NCBI RefSeq assembly: GCF_022352215.1
Contig: NZ_JAKRWF010000001.1
Span: 310,001 to 374,000, forward strand
Length of the DNA: 64,000 bases
Direction: 5' to 3'
From: Flavihumibacter cheonanensis
GTDB taxonomy: Bacteria; Bacteroidota; Bacteroidia; Chitinophagales; Chitinophagaceae
Positions 61,321 through 64,000 of the stretch are shown here, piece by piece; the first letter of the stretch is position 1, and every line of letters begins with the position of its first letter. A program made the position numbers and the translations under genes. The notes under the pieces were generated by a model. That model searched no databases, was not told where the DNA came from, and saw nothing but the letters and a program-made list of their open reading frames with translations.

Positions 61321-62475
61321 ATGCAGTTTCAGTTGACAGAAGAACAATTGATGATTCAAAAAGCGGCCCGGGATTTTGCACAGCAGCAATGTTTGCCGGG
61401 TGTGATTGAGCGCGATGAAAAACAACAGTTTCCCAAAGAGCAGATACTGCAATTGGCGGAGCTCGGTTTCATGGGAATGATGGTGGATCAAGCCTATGGC
61501 GGTGCCGGAATGGATACCATCAGTTATGTACTGGCAATGGAAGAGATCAGTAAGGTAGACGCCAGTGTGAGTGTTTGTATGAGCGTAAACAACAGCCTTG
61601 TGTGCTGGGGATTGGAAACCTTTGGATCGGAAGAACAAAAGCAAAAATACCTGACCCCATTAGCCCAGGGAAAGAAGGACGGCGACTTATATATCGGAGC
61701 CTTTTTATTAAGTGAACCCGAAGCAGGAAGTGATGCCACATCACAGCGCACCACAGCGGAAGATAAAGGTGATTATTACCTGTTGAACGGTACTAAAAAC
61801 TGGATCACTAATGGTTCTTCGGCCTCGGTATACCTGGTGATAGCACAAACAGATGTTGCAAAAGGTTCTTCCGGCATTAATGCTTTTATCGTTGAAAAAA
61901 ACTGGCCTGGCGTAAGTGTTGGTGCCAAAGAAAATAAAATGGGGATCCGCGGAAGTGACACACACAGCATCTCTTTTTCGGATGTAAAAGTGCCAAAGGA
62001 AAACCGGATTGGTGCGGATGGATTTGGGTTTAAATTTGCGATGAAAACCCTCGCAGGCGGCAGAATTGGTATTGCTGCCCAGGCACTGGGAATCGCAAGC
62101 GGTGCCTATGAATTATCAGTTGCCTATTCCAAACAGAGGAAGGCATTTGGAAAGGAAATTATGCACCACCAGGCTATCCAGTTTAAATTGGCGGATATGG
62201 CTACCAAAGTGGAAGCTGCCCGTCTCTTATGTCTGAAAGCTGCCTGGGAAAAGGATAACGGTCTCGACTACACGACAAGTAGTTCAATGGCCAAAGTGTA
62301 TGCCTCCGAAGCAGCTATGTGGATCAGCACGGAAGCGGTACAGGTACATGGTGGCTATGGTTATGTAAAGGAATATCACGTTGAGCGATTGATGCGCGAC
62401 GCCAAGATTACCCAGATTTATGAGGGTACATCCGAAGTACAGCGCATAGTAATTGGTCGCTCCGTACTAAAATAG
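61321..62475 (+). CDS. Acyl-CoA dehydrogenase (short-chain type)
   Basis: This FAD enzyme carries out the first step of beta-oxidation or a branched-chain acyl-CoA step. It has 384 residues. The N-terminal helical domain begins QFQLTEEQLMIQKAARDFAQQ. The middle domain has GAFLLSEPEAGSDA, and KNWITNG is near residue 160. The catalytic base is Glu368 in YEGTSEVQ, the position used by short/medium-chain and butyryl-CoA dehydrogenases. A strong terminator follows. Regulation by the upstream palindromes is inferred. Confidence 0.93.
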   Translation: MQFQLTEEQLMIQKAARDFAQQQCLPGVIERDEKQQFPKEQILQLAELGFMGMMVDQAYGGAGMDTISYVLAMEEISKVDASVSVCMSVNNSLVCWGLETFGSEEQKQKYLTPLAQGKKDGDLYIGAFLLSEPEAGSDATSQRTTAEDKGDYYLLNGTKNWITNGSSASVYLVIAQTDVAKGSSGINAFIVEKNWPGVSVGAKENKMGIRGSDTHSISFSDVKVPKENRIGADGFGFKFAMKTLAGGRIGIAAQALGIASGAYELSVAYSKQRKAFGKEIMHHQAIQFKLADMATKVEAARLLCLKAAWEKDNGLDYTTSSSMAKVYASEAAMWISTEAVQVHGGYGYVKEYHVERLMRDAKITQIYEGTSEVQRIVIGRSVLK

Positions 62476-62494
62476 GTTTGGTTTTGCTTGCTTG

Positions 62495-62525
62495 AGCGCC
62501 ACTTCGAAAGAAGGGCGCTTTTTTT
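62495..62525 (+). terminator. Terminator after the acyl-CoA dehydrogenase gene
   Basis: A 6-bp GC-rich outer stem (arms 62495-62500 and 62514-62519) with an inner CTT/AAG helix runs into seven T residues. It is followed within one base by heptamer array G. Confidence 0.82.
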
Positions 62526-62623
62526 GTGAAACGTCAGACGTGAGATGTGAAAAGGGGAGAAAGGAAGAGGGAGAAAGGAGAAGGGAATGTCTCACATCTC
62601 ACGTTTGACGTCTGACGTTTCAC
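62526..62623 (+). repeat. Heptamer array G, inverted pair (4 + 5 units) ahead of the YggS gene
   Basis: The left arm is GTGAAAC, GTCAGAC, GTGAGAT, GTGAAAA (62526-62553). The right arm is GTCTCAC, ATCTCAC, GTTTGAC, GTCTGAC, GTTTCAC (62589-62623). Three left units have exact complements in the right arm, with one extra right unit bulged out. A purine-rich 35-nt stretch of GGGAGAAAGG type separates the arms. It starts directly after the terminator and ends 19 nt before the yggS-type start. Confidence 0.88.
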
Positions 62624-62642
62624 CTTTCCGTACCTTCGCTCC

Positions 62643-63317
62643 ATGTCTGTCAACCTTACTCAATACCAGAAAATTCAAAAAGAATGTGCTACTGCAAATG
62701 CTTTGCTGGTGGCAGTTAGCAAGATCAAACCGGTGTCGGATATTAAAGCTTTGTACGATGCGGGGCAGCGTGATTTTGGAGAAAACTATGTACAGGAACT
62801 GGTAGATAAACAGACTCAATTACCGGAAGATATCCGTTGGCATTTTATAGGACACCTGCAATCCAATAAGGTAAAATTCATTGTTCCCTTTGTATACCTC
62901 ATCCATGGGGTGGACAGCCTCAAACTGCTAAAGGAAATTAGCAAGCAGGGGGTAAAGCTCAACCGGCGGGTGAATTGCCTGCTCCAGGTTCATATCGCAC
63001 AGGAAGAAACCAAATTCGGACTGGATGAGAAAGAGTTACAGGAACTGGTTGAATCTGTCAGCAACCATCCCGAGGCGTTTGCAGGGGTTCATATTCGTGG
63101 CTTGATGGGAATGGCTTCCTTTACTGAAAACGAGGCGCAAATCCGCCAGGAATTCCGGCAATTGACAGGTTGGGCTAATAAATATCTGCCCGCGATCCTT
63201 ACTGATGACACTACTAAAATATTGAGCTTTGGTATGAGCGGCGACTACACCATCGCGCTGGAAGAAGGCTCCACCCTGGTGCGGATCGGCAGTCTGCTTT
63301 TTGGTGCCCGCAACTAA
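62643..63317 (+). CDS. YggS-family PLP homeostasis protein
   Basis: This pyridoxal phosphate-binding protein, of the PLPBP/YggS type, has no known enzymatic reaction and helps PLP homeostasis. It has 224 residues. The PLP lysine is Lys27 in LLVAVSKIKP. The conserved DFGENYVQEL, HFIGHLQSNK, and C-terminal SFGMSGDYTIALEEGSTLVRIG are intact. A near-consensus -7 box, TACCTTCG, lies 5 nt ahead of the ATG (62631-62638). It precedes glnS by 57 nt. Confidence 0.93.
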   Translation: MSVNLTQYQKIQKECATANALLVAVSKIKPVSDIKALYDAGQRDFGENYVQELVDKQTQLPEDIRWHFIGHLQSNKVKFIVPFVYLIHGVDSLKLLKEISKQGVKLNRRVNCLLQVHIAQEETKFGLDEKELQELVESVSNHPEAFAGVHIRGLMGMASFTENEAQIRQEFRQLTGWANKYLPAILTDDTTKILSFGMSGDYTIALEEGSTLVRIGSLLFGARN

Positions 63318-63374
63318 GGATTTTATCCTCCGCGAAAAGGCCGTAAATTCGCCCTTCCAAAGGAATCATTACGT

Positions 63375-64000
63375 ATGAGCGACATTAAGAAAGAAGAAGA
63401 GAAAGGCCTCAATTTTATTGAAGAGATCATTGAAGCAGATTTAGCTGCCGGCAAATACAATTCTATCATCACCCGTTTTCCCCCGGAACCCAATGGGTAT
63501 CTACATATCGGGCATGCTTCCAGCATCTGCCTGAATTTTGGTCTCACTCTGAAGTACCCCGGTTATACCAATCTCCGGTTTGATGATACCAACCCCGTTA
63601 CCGAAGACACGGAATATGTGGAAAGCATTAAAGAGGATATCAAATGGCTGGGTTTTACCTGGAAAAATGAACTCTATGCTTCTGATTATTTTGATCAGCT
63701 CTACGCATTTGCCATAAAACTCATCAACAAGGGATTGGCCTATGTAGATGATTCTACCTCTGAAGCCATCGCTGCCATGAAAGGAACAACCACCCAACCT
63801 GGCGTGAATAGTCCTTATCGGGATCGGTCTGTTGAAGAAAACCTGGATTTATTCGCCCGCATGAAAGCAGGTGAATTTCCGGATGGCAGTCGCACGCTGC
63901 GGGCAAAAATCGATATGGCACATCCCAACATGATCATGCGCGATCCGGTGCTCTATCGCATTAAACATGCGCATCACCACCGCACAGGTGATGCATGGTG
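63375..64000 (+). CDS. glnS: Glutaminyl-tRNA synthetase (3' end outside window)
   Basis: This class I synthetase charges tRNA-Gln. 208 codons are visible. After an N-terminal stretch ([19 protein letters not shown]) come [16 protein letters not shown], holding the HIGH signature, then LRFDDTNP and the [21 protein letters not shown] block that distinguishes GlnRS from GluRS. The start is the ATG at 63375. The rest of the gene, with the KMSKS loop, lies beyond the window. Confidence 0.97.
   Translation, partial: MSDIKKEEEKGLNFIEEIIEADLAAGKYNSIITRFPPEPNGYLHIGHASSICLNFGLTLKYPGYTNLRFDDTNPVTEDTEYVESIKEDIKWLGFTWKNELYASDYFDQLYAFAIKLINKGLAYVDDSTSEAIAAMKGTTTQPGVNSPYRDRSVEENLDLFARMKAGEFPDGSRTLRAKIDMAHPNMIMRDPVLYRIKHAHHHRTGDAW

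Noticed and set aside
59789-62623. Heptamer arrays as CRISPR remnants
   Set aside because: The period is 7 nt with variable units; there are no spacers of constant length and no cas genes.

Overview
The window comes from a member of the Bacteroidota, most likely the Chitinophagaceae. This is inferred from type IX secretion (T9SS) C-terminal sorting domains on secreted proteins, promoters of the phylum-specific TTTG-N19-TAnnTTTG type, bacillithiol genes, an HU-CCDC81 protein, and the sequence character of the ribosomal proteins and EF-G. No rRNA, tRNA, CRISPR array, prophage or insertion sequence was recognised.

Region 1 (1-8306). The 3' part of fusA ends in a strong terminator. Four genes that are not translation genes follow: a tandem pair of paralogous secreted proteins of unknown function (the first with a T9SS tail, the second with a worn one), a DPP-IV-like S9 peptidase, and an AT-rich membrane acyltransferase. 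They separate fusA from rpsJ, which are commonly neighbours.

Region 2 (8435-21195). The S10-spc ribosomal protein cluster runs in canonical order from rpsJ to secY, followed by map. It starts at a near-perfect Bacteroidota promoter. It contains an unusual 365-bp structured gap before rplC, several hairpins just after stop codons, an intrinsic terminator between rplO and secY, and three arrays of a heptanucleotide repeat. The alpha-operon genes that often follow (infA, rpmJ, rpsM, rpsK, rpsD, rpoA, rplQ) are not here. After map come a hypothetical gene, a BaiN-type flavoprotein and rpsA.

Region 3 (24913-34589). A mostly empty 0.7-kb stretch leads to an orphan NarL-type response regulator, a small exported peptide and a 1305-residue T9SS adhesin-like protein with six ~78-residue repeats. 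Next come a lipoprotein whose start codon lies in a long hairpin, a 37-residue lipoprotein with the bacillithiol-linked ytxJ, a DEDDh exonuclease, a polyprenol-phosphate mannosyltransferase and an EamA permease.

Region 4 (34628-55882). This is a housekeeping and envelope mixture: a second S9 peptidase, a SixA-like lipoprotein, an E2 acyltransferase, cinA, a PBP4-type carboxypeptidase, a thioesterase, DoxX, and a three-gene TPR / outer-membrane barrel / HU-CCDC81 set. It continues with a methyltransferase, glutaminyl cyclase, an M43 metalloprotease with a T9SS tail, lpdA and a DEAD-box helicase.

Region 5 (55921-64000). It holds bshB1 (bacillithiol), a fatty acid desaturase, the aguB-aguA pair that turns agmatine into putrescine, a fasciclin protein, a TPMT-like methyltransferase diverging from an acyl-CoA dehydrogenase across a palindrome cluster, a YggS-type PLP protein and the 5' part of glnS.

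The most striking non-coding signal is a family of heptamer arrays (GTGARAN or GTCAGAC, usually exactly four units, often as inverted pairs). They occur at seven intergenic loci, nearly always starting at or just after a stop codon.
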